Notes under the pieces: generated by a model
Seen by the model: the letters and a program-made list of their open reading frames with translations, nothing else
Database searches by the model: none
Told to the model about the DNA's origin: nothing
In this document: piece after piece, positions 24,860 to 33,900 of the stretch
Layout: every line of letters begins with the position of its first letter
How positions within the stretch are numbered: position 1 is the stretch's first letter
NCBI GenBank assembly: GCA_900769995.1
Contig: CAAGIT010000089.1
Location: 1 to 34,649 of the forward strand
Origin: an uncultured Oscillospiraceae bacterium
GTDB taxonomy: Bacteria; Bacillota; Clostridia; Oscillospirales; Oscillospiraceae
Direction: 5' to 3'
Length of the DNA stretch: 34,649 bases
Program-made: the position numbers and the translations under genes

Positions 24860-25493
24860 TTTGCGCCGAATCAGAAAAAAGTGGTGGCAGCAGATAAAGT
24901 AAATCTTGCGGCTTAGGTCGGGTTGGATTTCCCCTTCGGCTGCCGTCCGTTGCCGGAAGGTCGTTTCCGATTAAAGCCTTGTCGGAGCGTTGCCGCATTC
25001 CGATACCCGATTGCCACTTAGTCCGCACTGCAATCCCTTATCTGCCCTTTGGGGAAAGTCAGCCTAGGTGATTTCCACAACATCACGCACCGGTTCTATC
25101 CTCTTTTGCAGGCATGGTTTCAAGGGGCAATATCGCCCTCGGCTGCGGCCACAGCCGGAAACGCTTCACTCCCCTATCCCCGCATGTCCACGCAAGGCAG
25201 GCTACGCTGCACGCAGCACACGATTCTGTGCACCGCCTTGCAGGTTCTACTCCTGTTTCGTACGCAGTCCGGGTACGCTTGATACTTTGCGGCTGTCGCA
25301 CAATAGCAGGTCTCCACGGAATCCGGGTCGGTCGGCGCATGCCATTGCACCTCGCCCGAAAACCTTAACCCCCAGCACCCACCCTAATCTGGGCGAAAAA
25401 AGCAAGCACCAGGGACTTCATCGATATGCCCTTTAAAGGATTTTTAGGCCCTTCTTCGATACCGGCGCGCTTTGACTAGGATACAGCGCCACC
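24860..25493 (-). ncRNA. ole: OLE RNA (ornate, large, extremophilic)
   Basis: A roughly 630-nt GC-rich stretch without a credible reading frame, framed by a good promoter at 25500-25528 and by oapA at 24831. It has many short GC-rich arms, for example AAAGCGCGCCGG near the 5' end and GGCTGTGGCCGCAGCCG in the middle. OLE RNAs are about 600 nt, lie immediately upstream of oapA, and neighbour dxs/tlyA/argR/recN genes, exactly the layout here. Ends are approximate: 5' from the promoter, 3' somewhere before the oapA ribosome binding site. I recognise it mainly by size, structure and neighbours, not by a covariance-model score. Confidence 0.82.
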
Positions 25494-25499
25494 GTTGCT

Positions 25500-25528
25500 A
25501 TCATAGCACATCTATGTAAAATATACAA
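25500..25528 (-). promoter_or_regulatory. Promoter of the OLE-oapA-dxs operon
   Basis: On the minus strand TTGTAT (complement of 25523-25528), 17 bp ending in TGC, then TATGAT (complement of 25500-25505), an extended -10. The expected start near 25493 gives an RNA of the usual OLE length up to oapA. Confidence 0.7.
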
Positions 25529-25738
25529 GTGGCAATTCACAAGAAATTTCCGGATTTATTGAATTATTCCTGTTGCGTTCTACGCAATATTCTGCATTTC
25601 GTAAAATTCTTTTAACATTTTCCTTCCATTTTGAACATTTTTCATTTTTTCTTTATGCAAAAATATGCAGGGCATACTGCCCTGCATCAATCTGTCGAAA
25701 AACCCACAACGAAAACCTCTGAAAAATTAAAATAATAC
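25529..25738. other. AT-rich divergent intergenic region
   Basis: No gene. It separates OLE (minus) from the peptide cluster (plus). A perfect 10-bp hairpin, ATGCAGGGCA-TAC-TGCCCTGCAT (25665-25687), is followed on the minus strand by ATATTTTTGC, so it could stop minus-strand read-through from the peptide locus into the OLE promoter. Confidence 0.55.
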
Positions 25739-25766
25739 TTGACTTTTCAGATGTTCATGGTAAAAT
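25739..25766 (+). promoter_or_regulatory. Promoter of the six-Cys peptide gene
   Basis: TTGACT (25739-25744), 16 bp, TAAAAT (25761-25766). The transcript would carry a leader of about 165 nt in which GCCCTT and AAGGGC (25828-25851) can pair. Confidence 0.6.
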
Positions 25767-25940
25767 ATACCTATATTTGGTTTGTTTTATATGGCTTCTG
25801 TGCAATACACATTTTTCCTCTGCAATACGCCCTTGCAGATTATGAAAGGGCAGAGTTATTGTTTATATTTCACTTTATTGATGATTTGTATGACGGCGGA
25901 AGCAGAACGGATTTCCGGCAAGGTGAAGGAGGTCAGTGGC

Positions 25941-26174
25941 GTGGAAAGAAGATACGAAAAACCGACGATCATATATCAGGAGTTGCAGTGCGAAGCTGTT
26001 TTGTGCAGCTGCGACGTTCAAAACGTAAACTTTAACACCGTTACGCAATGCGGCTATGAGCCGGAAGGCTTGGGCTTCAAGATTTTCGCGCAGACTTGGG
26101 TGGATTGTGATACAGCTGACGGTTCGGAATTCTATTGCTATCACAGCGGTGTGGTCAACCTGTTTGGTTCTTAA
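25941..26174 (+). CDS. Six-cysteine peptide, probable RiPP precursor
   Basis: 77 residues from a GTG at 25941, chosen because AAGGAGG ends eight bases before it; the frame stays open upstream to 25782 but has no such site there. The start reads MERRYEKPTIIYQELQ, like the K/R-Y-E-K-P leaders I remember from short clostridial peptides. Cysteines are at 17, 22, 24, 37, 56 and 66; aromatic residues cluster at the end (FYCYHSG, then NLFGS). No signal peptide or membrane helix. A radical SAM enzyme with SPASM domain and a PqqD-like protein follow on the same strand, so modification to a thioether-bridged or otherwise cross-linked peptide is likely. The product type cannot be read. Confidence 0.65.
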   Translation: MERRYEKPTIIYQELQCEAVLCSCDVQNVNFNTVTQCGYEPEGLGFKIFAQTWVDCDTADGSEFYCYHSGVVNLFGS

Positions 26175-26201
26175 ACAGCAATCTCCCTATATATGGACAT
26201 G

Positions 26202-26259
26202 AGGCACTGTCTTAATTTGATTTTTTGAAATCAAGAGAGGCGGCGCCTTTTTCTTTTTT
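26202..26259 (+). terminator. Terminator between peptide and radical SAM genes
   Basis: Outer stem AGGCACTGTCT/AGGCGGCGCCT (one mismatch, two G-U pairs), inner stem TTGATTT/AAATCAA with loop TTTG, then TTTTTCTTTTTT. It would let the peptide be made in excess over its enzymes. Confidence 0.75.
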
Positions 26260-26288
26260 CCCCGACACCTCCATTGCATAATTCGTCC

Positions 26289-26317
26289 TTGAAAAACTGA
26301 CTTCTTTCATGTATACT
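26289..26317 (+). promoter_or_regulatory. Promoter of the radical SAM-PqqD genes
   Basis: TTGAAA (26289-26294), exactly 17 bp, TATACT (26312-26317), 43 bp ahead of the ATG at 26361. The enzymes can thus be expressed apart from the peptide. Confidence 0.65.
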
Positions 26318-26360
26318 GATATTATACATCATCCATCCGGTGCGGAAAAGGAATGAGCCT

Positions 26361-27464
26361 ATGACTTTAATTGATTCTTTGATTCGTCAAGCGACGCAAC
26401 TGCACAGCCCCATTTCCGGCACCTTCGAGTTGACAGCACGGTGCAATCTCTCCTGCAAAATGTGCTATATTCACAACGCTGCACAGGATGCCGCCCTGCA
26501 AAAGCAGGAGCTTTCAACGCAGCAGTGGATCGCTTTGGCTGAGCAGGCAAAAAATGCCGGAACGCTGATCCTCCTTCTCACCGGGGGCGAGCCCATGCTG
26601 CGGCCCGATTTTCCGAAAATCTACCGTGCCTGCTTTGAGCGGGGCTTTCTTCTGACCGTCAACACCAACGGTACCCTGCTGCGCGACGAGCTGTTTGACC
26701 TCTTTACGCAATGTCCACCCCTGCGCCTCAATGTGTCCCTTTACGCCATGCATCGGGAGGTCTACGGCGAGCTTTGCGGCGATCCATCCGCTTTTGACCG
26801 CGTAACCGAAAACCTGAAAAGGCTGCGTGCACTCGGGATTGCTGTGCAAATCAATTTTACGGCGACACCGTATAATCAAAAGGAGCTTCCGGAAGTGCAG
26901 CGTTTTGCGGAAGAAATCGGGGCAAAGGTGCATTATACTGCCTATAATTTCCCGCCCACTCGCACCGCACTTCCCTGCTCTGAGCCCTGTCATCGTTTCA
27001 CGCCGGAGGAGGCCGCAGAAGCCACCATCTCCTATCTGCGGGTTTCGCGCAGCAAAGAGGAGTTTTCCGCCTACTGCAAGGTAGCTGCGGAAGCACCGCC
27101 ACCCCGCATTGACGACTGCGGTGAAATCAGCGATGGCGTCCGCTGCCGTGCAGGAAGGGCATCCTATTGGATCACTTATGAGGGAAATATGCTTCCCTGC
27201 GGTATGCTCTCTCCCCTTTCCGTCCCTGTTTTGGACTTGGGCATGAAGGAAGCGTGGAAGTCGTTGGTTGCGCAATTTGCGGAGGTAAAAATGCCTTCCG
27301 GCTGTATCGCCTGTGCGGATTACGAGCGTTGCGAGGTCTGCCCGGCTATTTGCTACTGCGAAACCGGAGACACCTCTGCCGTACCGGAGTATATCTGCCA
27401 AAAAAATCGGCACTACCGGGAGATCCTGCGGAGCATCAGCGGCGAAGAGGAGGGAACGATTTGA
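26361..27464 (+). CDS. Radical SAM/SPASM peptide maturase
   Basis: 367 residues from the ATG at 26361 (AAAGGA upstream); a GTG at 26340 is less likely. The [4Fe-4S] motif is CNLSCKMC (near 31-38) at the start of the barrel, followed by LLLTGGEPMLRPDF (SAM-binding GGE). The C-terminal SPASM domain carries many cysteines: CRAGRASYWITYEGNMLPCG, then CIACADYERCEVCPAICYC and a last C in YICQKNRHY, enough for two auxiliary clusters. This is the build of RiPP maturases (PqqE-like, sactipeptide or ranthipeptide enzymes) and of anaerobic sulfatase maturases. With a small Cys-rich peptide and a PqqD-like gene adjacent, peptide modification is the best reading. The PqqD start overlaps its stop. Confidence 0.87.
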   Translation: MTLIDSLIRQATQLHSPISGTFELTARCNLSCKMCYIHNAAQDAALQKQELSTQQWIALAEQAKNAGTLILLLTGGEPMLRPDFPKIYRACFERGFLLTVNTNGTLLRDELFDLFTQCPPLRLNVSLYAMHREVYGELCGDPSAFDRVTENLKRLRALGIAVQINFTATPYNQKELPEVQRFAEEIGAKVHYTAYNFPPTRTALPCSEPCHRFTPEEAAEATISYLRVSRSKEEFSAYCKVAAEAPPPRIDDCGEISDGVRCRAGRASYWITYEGNMLPCGMLSPLSVPVLDLGMKEAWKSLVAQFAEVKMPSGCIACADYERCEVCPAICYCETGDTSAVPEYICQKNRHYREILRSISGEEEGTI

Positions 27465-27727
27465 AAGTCAATCCCAAGTACATTTTGCGTGAAATCGCAG
27501 GTCAAACCGTTTTGGTCTCTTTGCAGGATATTTCTGCCCCAAAAAGCCTGATTTGCCTCAACGAAACGGGAAAGCAGATTTTTCTCATGCTGCAGGAGGG
27601 CTGCTCCCGGGAGGAAATTCTGGCGGAGCTTCTGCGGCAATACCCGTCAGCAGAACAGGAGCTTTCCGCAGATTTGGAGGACTTCCTCTCCGAATTGCGG
27701 GATCGGAACGTGCTTCTTCCGGAATAA
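27461..27727 (+). CDS. PqqD-like RiPP recognition element
   Basis: 88 residues from a TTG at 27461 with GAGGGAA upstream, overlapping the rSAM stop by four bases. Sequence KVNPKYILREIAGQTVLVSL, then LNETGKQIFLMLQEGCSREE and ILAELLRQY, fits the winged-helix PqqD fold (three beta strands, then helices with the N-x-T/S-G-x-x-I/L pattern). Such proteins bind the leader of the precursor and hand it to the radical SAM enzyme. Confidence 0.87.
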   Translation: MKVNPKYILREIAGQTVLVSLQDISAPKSLICLNETGKQIFLMLQEGCSREEILAELLRQYPSAEQELSADLEDFLSELRDRNVLLPE

Positions 27728-27751
27728 TCCCCCAAAATACAATTGACAAGA

Positions 27752-27794
27752 ATGCCCGACGGCTCCATTGCGTCTTAATGGAGCCGTCGGGCAT
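27752..27794 (+). terminator. 18-bp perfect hairpin after PqqD gene
   Basis: ATGCCCGACGGCTCCATT with its complement and a GCGTCTT loop, 24 bp after the PqqD stop. The U-run is weak (CGTTGCTTTTC), but the stem is very stable; a likely terminator or barrier. Confidence 0.65.
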
Positions 27795-27815
27795 CGTTGC
27801 TTTTCATATCGTCGT

Positions 27816-27856
27816 AAAAGCGGTACCTGCCGGAACAGCAGGTACCGCTTTTTCTC
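27816..27856 (+). terminator. Terminator, probably bidirectional
   Basis: A 15-bp perfect stem AAAAGCGGTACCTGC with loop CGGAACA, followed by TTTTTCTCG on plus and ending in TTTTACG on minus. It can end both the peptide cluster and the giant SLH gene. Confidence 0.88.
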
Positions 27857-27861
27857 GTTTT

Positions 27862-27892
27862 GCCATGCTTGCGGAGTTCCCGCAAGCATGGC
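27862..27892 (-). terminator. 13-bp hairpin just past the SLH gene stop
   Basis: GCCATGCTTGCGG with its complement and a five-base loop, nine bases past the SLH gene's stop on the minus strand. No U-run on that side, so it may act together with the stem at 27816-27856. Confidence 0.5.
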
Positions 27893-27900
27893 ACTTTTGA

Positions 27901-30900
27901 TTATTTTGTCAGGAATCGCATGAGGATCATGGCAAATTCCGCTCTGGTGGCATTGGCTGCGGGGTTCAGGTTGCCCTTCTCATCGCCCTTGAAAATGCCC
28001 TCAGACACGGCCCATGCCATAGCATCAACTGCCCATGCGCTGATCGTGTCGCTGTCGCCATAGGCGCTCAGGTCTGCTTCTTGCTTCTGCGCTCCGGAAT
28101 AACGGTAAAGGATAACAGCGATCTGTTCGCGGGTGACCGCGTTCATAGGCGCAAATTTTGTCTCGCTGATGCCGTCAACAACGCCTTCCTTCTGTGCCCA
28201 TGCGATAGCATCGGAATACCACTCGCCCGTGGGAACGTCTTCAAAGCTTGCAGGCTCGGTGACCTCGGGTTCGCCCGCGAGCCGGTAGAGTACGGTGACC
28301 ACCATAGCGCGGTTCAGGGTGCCGTTCGGTCTGAAGATGCCATCATCCACGCCCTTCATATAGCCGTAGTACATCATAAAGTCAACCGCATCGTGATACC
28401 ATACATCTTCTGCAACGTCGGTAAAAGCTGCGCTGGGACATACGATCACATCGGTTTCACGGGTCTCCTCATCGCCGCAGTTCTCACAGGTGCGAGCTTC
28501 CTCACCCTTTGTCGTGCAGGTTGCGTAGACCGTGGCCGTCCATTCGCCATAGCTATGACCGGTTGGACCAATATCAAGTGCTTCCATTGCATTACAACCG
28601 GAGCAGGTACGGGTCTTCGTACCCATCTGGGTGCAGGTAGGCTCCGTTATAACTTCCCACTCGCTCCAGGTGTGCTCGTGCTCCTGATCGGAGATGACAT
28701 GGATGGCTCTTACCATCTGCTCCGGGGTCATCGCCATGATGCCGCCGGTAGTAACCGCGTTGGAGCTTGCGAGCTTCAGATTGCAGACAGACAGGACAGT
28801 GTTTGCATCCGTGCTCGCGCAGCGGAGGATTGCCAAGCCGCCTGTGATTAGGTCCGTATCAATGGTGTAATACATCTCCGTTCTGGAGCTGACGGCGGCA
28901 ATATCGACCCACTTTGTGCCGTTGTACATCTGCAGGGTCGCAGAAGTGCCGTAGGGGATCTTGAGGCTGATCTGTGCAGTGGAATTAATAGACACGGCAA
29001 AGGCAATGCCCTGGTTGTTCTTCAGATAGACCTCGTTCTTCGGGCCAATAAGGTCATACTTGTCATTGTAGAAGGCGATGCCCATCGTGCTGACCTGTTC
29101 CTTGGTCAGCTTATATTCCACGCCGTCTTTCTCATAGAAGTAATCGCCGTTATTGGTGTAGACAGGATAGGCTCCGGCATAGAGAACGTTGTCTCCATTC
29201 TCGTTTATGAGGTAGAGCTTTCCGTCTTCGCCTTCCTTGGTATAGAGCTGACCCTCTCTGCCCAGATGGATGCCGGAGTAAACAGCATCGCCGTCTGCAC
29301 CGGTATCGCTGTTGTCTGCGGCAATATACAGCACGCCGCCGGCCTGTGTACTCTGTGCCCAGTTATCAGAGTTGAGCAGGGCATCACGGACATTGGTAAA
29401 GACGGGATTCATTTCGCCGGCAGCGGCGTAGAGCTTTGCCGCCGTGCTCATGGTTTCATCCGTCATTGTGCCGAGAGGATTATAGATACGGACGGCATCC
29501 AGATAGACATTGTACTGTCCGTTTGCCGCAGCACCAGCGGCTCTTGTCGAGACCGTTGCTCCCTCCACACTGAACTTACTGATTTCCAAGGGTGCCTTAC
29601 TGTCCAAACCGAGAACCTGACGAACGACAGGCTCGGAGAAATCAGCCGGCTTGTAATTATGGTCAAAAATCTCGTTATAGAAGGCGCGAACCTTGACACG
29701 GTAAGTACCGTAATCGCCGCGGAAGGCAATGACAGGGATCTGGTCATAGCTGTAGTTTTCCAGCCAGGTATCAACGAGGATGTTCTTCACCAGTTTGCCG
29801 CAGCCGTTAACTGCCGTAGGATCATATTGATAGATCTGGGCAACCATGACACCGCTGTTGGGCGTTGTGCTGCCGATGATGTCGAAGCCGGTGCCCGTAA
29901 AGGTGAAGAAAGCAGTATGCTCACGTGTATCCTTGGAAACTGTGACGCTCTTCTGATTGCCGTTGGAGTAGCTCTCCTGAGCTGCATAGGCGGCATCATA
30001 TCCGTGGACGGCAGTATTGTGTTCCACGCCGGCAGCCTGTGTCGCATCCGTTTTGCGCGTGCCCTCATCGCCCCAGGCATCGTCAAACTCCAGGAAGTTT
30101 TCCTCGAAGTACAGGTTATTGGCAGGCACTACAATAAAGCCGCCGGTAACCGACTTTGCCGTATTGACATTATAGACGGAGGCTTCCATTTCATAAACGC
30201 AGTCATAGGTTGCAAAGCCGCCGAATTCCATCGTTGTGGGCTGGAAGCTGACCTTGCCGCCTTCTGCTGTCAGGGTGCCATAGGTGGAGCTGCCTGCGAA
30301 ATTGCCGGTCGTTACCAGGTTAGACAGTGGCACACCTTCGTCAACATAAATACCGCTGTAATCCGCGAAGGTAATGTCCTTGGTCTTCAGGCCAAAGTCG
30401 ATGACCTGCACCGTTCTCTTGACTGTGTAAATCGTGACCATGGTAGGACGGGAGCTGATGTTGAGCACGGTGCCGTCAGGGGCAGTCGCGGTGGCGGTGA
30501 CAGCATAGTAGAACTGTGTGGCGCCCGCGTCACTGGGTGCGGTATAGGTCAGAGAGCCATCCGCATTGACAACCGCGCTGATGCCCAGAGCGGCAATCTC
30601 CGATGCTGTCAGGGCCACGCCCTTTGCATTGGTAAGCACATTGGTAACGGAAGATACCGTATAGCCGCCGGCAGTGGCCGCGTTATACAGGTCGTTGTTC
30701 TGCAGGCCAATGGTATAGGTCGCGCCGGCTGCGGCAATATCCACGTCGTTGACGGTTGCGGGATTTACCGTGACATAGGGCACGGGGAAATACTGCGTCG
30801 TTTTGCCGGTCATACCGCCAAAGCTGTATTCAAGAGATGCCGATGCGTTGGTGGGGATCACGCCATAGCCGTTGCCCTTGTAGCGGATGTAGTAGGACAG

Positions 30901-33900
30901 GGTCACACTCTGGGTGGCACTATCCATGGTAATGCCTTCGCAGGTGATCACATTGTCCGTGCAGGTGCAAGAGGTGCCGAGCTGGGTATTAAACGCAACA
31001 AATTCAAAATTGCTGGGAATGGTATCCTTGATGACACCGTTGCTGACCACGTCACCGGCGTTGACCTTTGTGACGTTGAGGGTGACGAGGAACACCTGCT
31101 TGACATTGCCGTAGGCATCCTTCACCACAGGCGTATAGCTGTCGGATACATCCTGCGCAGTTTTGGTCAGGTTCACATTCGGAACAACCACATAGACCGT
31201 TGTCACACGGGAGGTGACCTCTTTTGTGGTTCCGTCCGGGGCGATGACCGTGGCAGTGAGGACGTAATAGAAGGTCTTGCCGCCGCCTTGTTCTGTATAG
31301 AAGGTAACGGTGTTACTGGCGGTGTCGACGCTGGCGTCAAAGCCGCAGCCAGCCTGCTCAACGGCATCATTGTAGACCGTCGGGTTGCCGTTGGCATCCG
31401 TAAGGGTGATGACAAGATTGGAGAGCGTATAACCGCCATCCGTCAGGACAGTGAAGAGGTCGTTGCCCAAAATGTCAATGGTCGTCTTCGTGCTGAGATA
31501 CGTGTTGGACTGGTCATTTACCGTCCAGGGGATCACCTGCGCAACGGGCATGGGGAAATAGGTGGTCATCTCTTCGTCCGTTTGCAGATTGTAGTAAGTA
31601 AAGTAGGCAGACGTATTGCTGTAGGCACCACCGTAGCCGCCGCCCTGATACTCGACCTCATAAGTCAGGTACGTCATCTTTTTCTCAGCCGTGATCTTGC
31701 GGGAGATGGTGGTAGTACCGTTGCTGTTGTTGGTAATCGTCCAGCCATCGGCAATCAGTGCTTCCTCGCTTTCGCGAGTCAGGACGAAATAGGCCGGAAT
31801 GGTGTCCGTGAGCGTACCGGTAACATATTTTGCCGGAATAGTGGAGTAAGCGATCATGGTGAAGACATCCTTGAGCTGCGTCTTGACATCCACGGCGCCG
31901 ATGATGGGAATATACGCATCCGCGTAGGGCGCATGGGTCGTCCAGTAGTCCGTGTTGTCCACGAAGGAGGACGCTTCCACATAGTTCGTGCTGTAGTTCC
32001 AGTAATACGTCACATCATTGCCCATCATATACTCGACCAGGGTGCGGTCATTGTCCGTATACTCCGAATCATTGAGAAGGGCGACATTGTAAATCTTAGA
32101 AGTGCAGTTGGTATAGCCATCCAGACAGGCACGCAGACTCTCCGCCGCATCAATGGAACAGTTATGCTCAATGGTGGAGGTGTGGAGGGCACCGGTGTTG
32201 CTCTCTTCTGTTTCGGAAGAGGCGTAGTCTCTTACAACGGTCGTACTTCCGGAAGCCGCCGAGTAACGAACCGTCGGCTTACCGTCCGTGAACATCAGAA
32301 CCACCAGATTGCGGGTGGTATCCGTGGAACGGGTCCTCGCCACGGCCTCAGCCATTTTCCAGCCGCCCATGGTGTTGGTAGCGCCGTTTTCAGAGTCCTG
32401 CTGCAAGGCATAGCCTACGAGTGTATTGAAGTCTGCTGCCGAGGTGAGGAAGCAATTGTCATAGGTTATCGAAGTATAATCCGCAGGATCCGAGGAGCCG
32501 TTATAGGCTGTTCTGTAATAGCCGTCAGACGTCTTCAGGTACGCATGTGCCAGAGAACCATAGCGAACCAAAGCGACCCGGTTGTTGCTGCCTTCAGCAA
32601 AAGCAATTTCAGCAAAGCTGGCCAATGCGCTCAGCAGGTCTGCCGCATTGGTGGAATAGTCCGGATACATGGAGTTGGAGTTGTCAAGGATTGCGATGAT
32701 GTCGGTGTTGCCGCCCTGCGAGCTTTCCTCGATCATATCGTTGGAAGAGACGCCGAGGGTAATCTCGAAGGTCTGCTTGACATTGCCGTGTTCGTCCTTG
32801 GCATTTGCAGCGGTCGTGGTTTCCCTAATCTCCTTAATGCGGTCAACGGCGGTGGTGGAGAAATAAGCCTTGATGGTATCGCCATTGGAAACTTCAATGG
32901 CGGCATTGAGGTCGGCGTAAACGGCAGTGCCGTTCACAGACCGGTCAAAGGAGAAGGAAGATACCGGCCAATCTTTTTCGTTGTAATGAATGGTTACTGT
33001 AGAATCGATGATATAGGGGCTGATTGCGGAAACAGGCTTCGTCACCATGAGCGTATCATTCAGATAATACTCCACATTGAAGCTGACACTGTCCGCCGTC
33101 ACATAGGTCACGACAACGTTGATATTCTGGTCAAGACCGGAATAGATGTACATATTGCCCGTGAGCTCCACCGCAGTACCATTGAGGGTAACGCTGCCGA
33201 TTTCGCTGCCTGCTGCCGGCGTGAAGGTAAAGGTGATGTTGCTGCCCTTGGACTGATAGGTGCCGGAGGCGACCGAGCTGCCGGTCGTGGTATTGATGGC
33301 GCTGATGGAGCCGGAGCCGTTCACCGAATAGCTGACCTGATAGTTGTCCTGACTTGCGCCGTAGAGCACGGGATAGTCTGCATTGCCGCCTGTTACGTTG
33401 GCTTCGGTATAGCAGCGGAACTGGAGATTGGTGGCGGTGCTGTTGAAGCACAGATAGCGGTTCGTACCGGCGTTCAAAATCTTAACCGCGCCGTTATCCA
33501 GATAGGTCACGCTCCAAAGCGCATAATTATTGACCTCTGTTGCACTTGACATATAGTCGTCTACGATGCGGATTTCCGGAGCAGTGGAGGACTTGGCGCA
33601 AATGTAGCGAGCGGCATCCGTTGCGCCGTATAGACGGATGGTAAAGTATTCAGTCGCACCGTAGCGCGTAAACTCCATGAGGTGGCACTCGTTGAGGCCG
33701 GTCATCTGGTAGGGCGACTGATCGCTCAGGGAAACACCGATATTGCTCAAAAGCAGAGCGGAGGACTTTCTGCCGATTGCTTCACGGCCATCGTCCAGAG
33801 CGGTAGCGTCATCGCCGTAGAGCAAATAGGTGGTTGCGGTGCTGTGGGTATTGTTGGTGTAATCCTCGGGGCTCTTCATACCGGTAATGACATACAGTCC

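Noticed and set aside
24860..25493. Reading the structured region as a group II intron, tmRNA or RNase P RNA
   Set aside because: No domain V sequence, no tmRNA CCA end or tag frame, no RNase P core; size and neighbours fit OLE instead.
25782..25940. A 53-codon N-terminal extension of the six-Cys peptide
   Set aside because: The frame is open but lacks a ribosome binding site at its candidate starts, while the GTG at 25941 has an ideal one.
29266..33549. A 1427-codon open frame on the plus strand, opposite the SLH protein gene
   Set aside because: It mirrors the codon pattern of the real gene, has odd composition without domain features, and lacks a ribosome binding site; long antisense frames are common in such biased genes.
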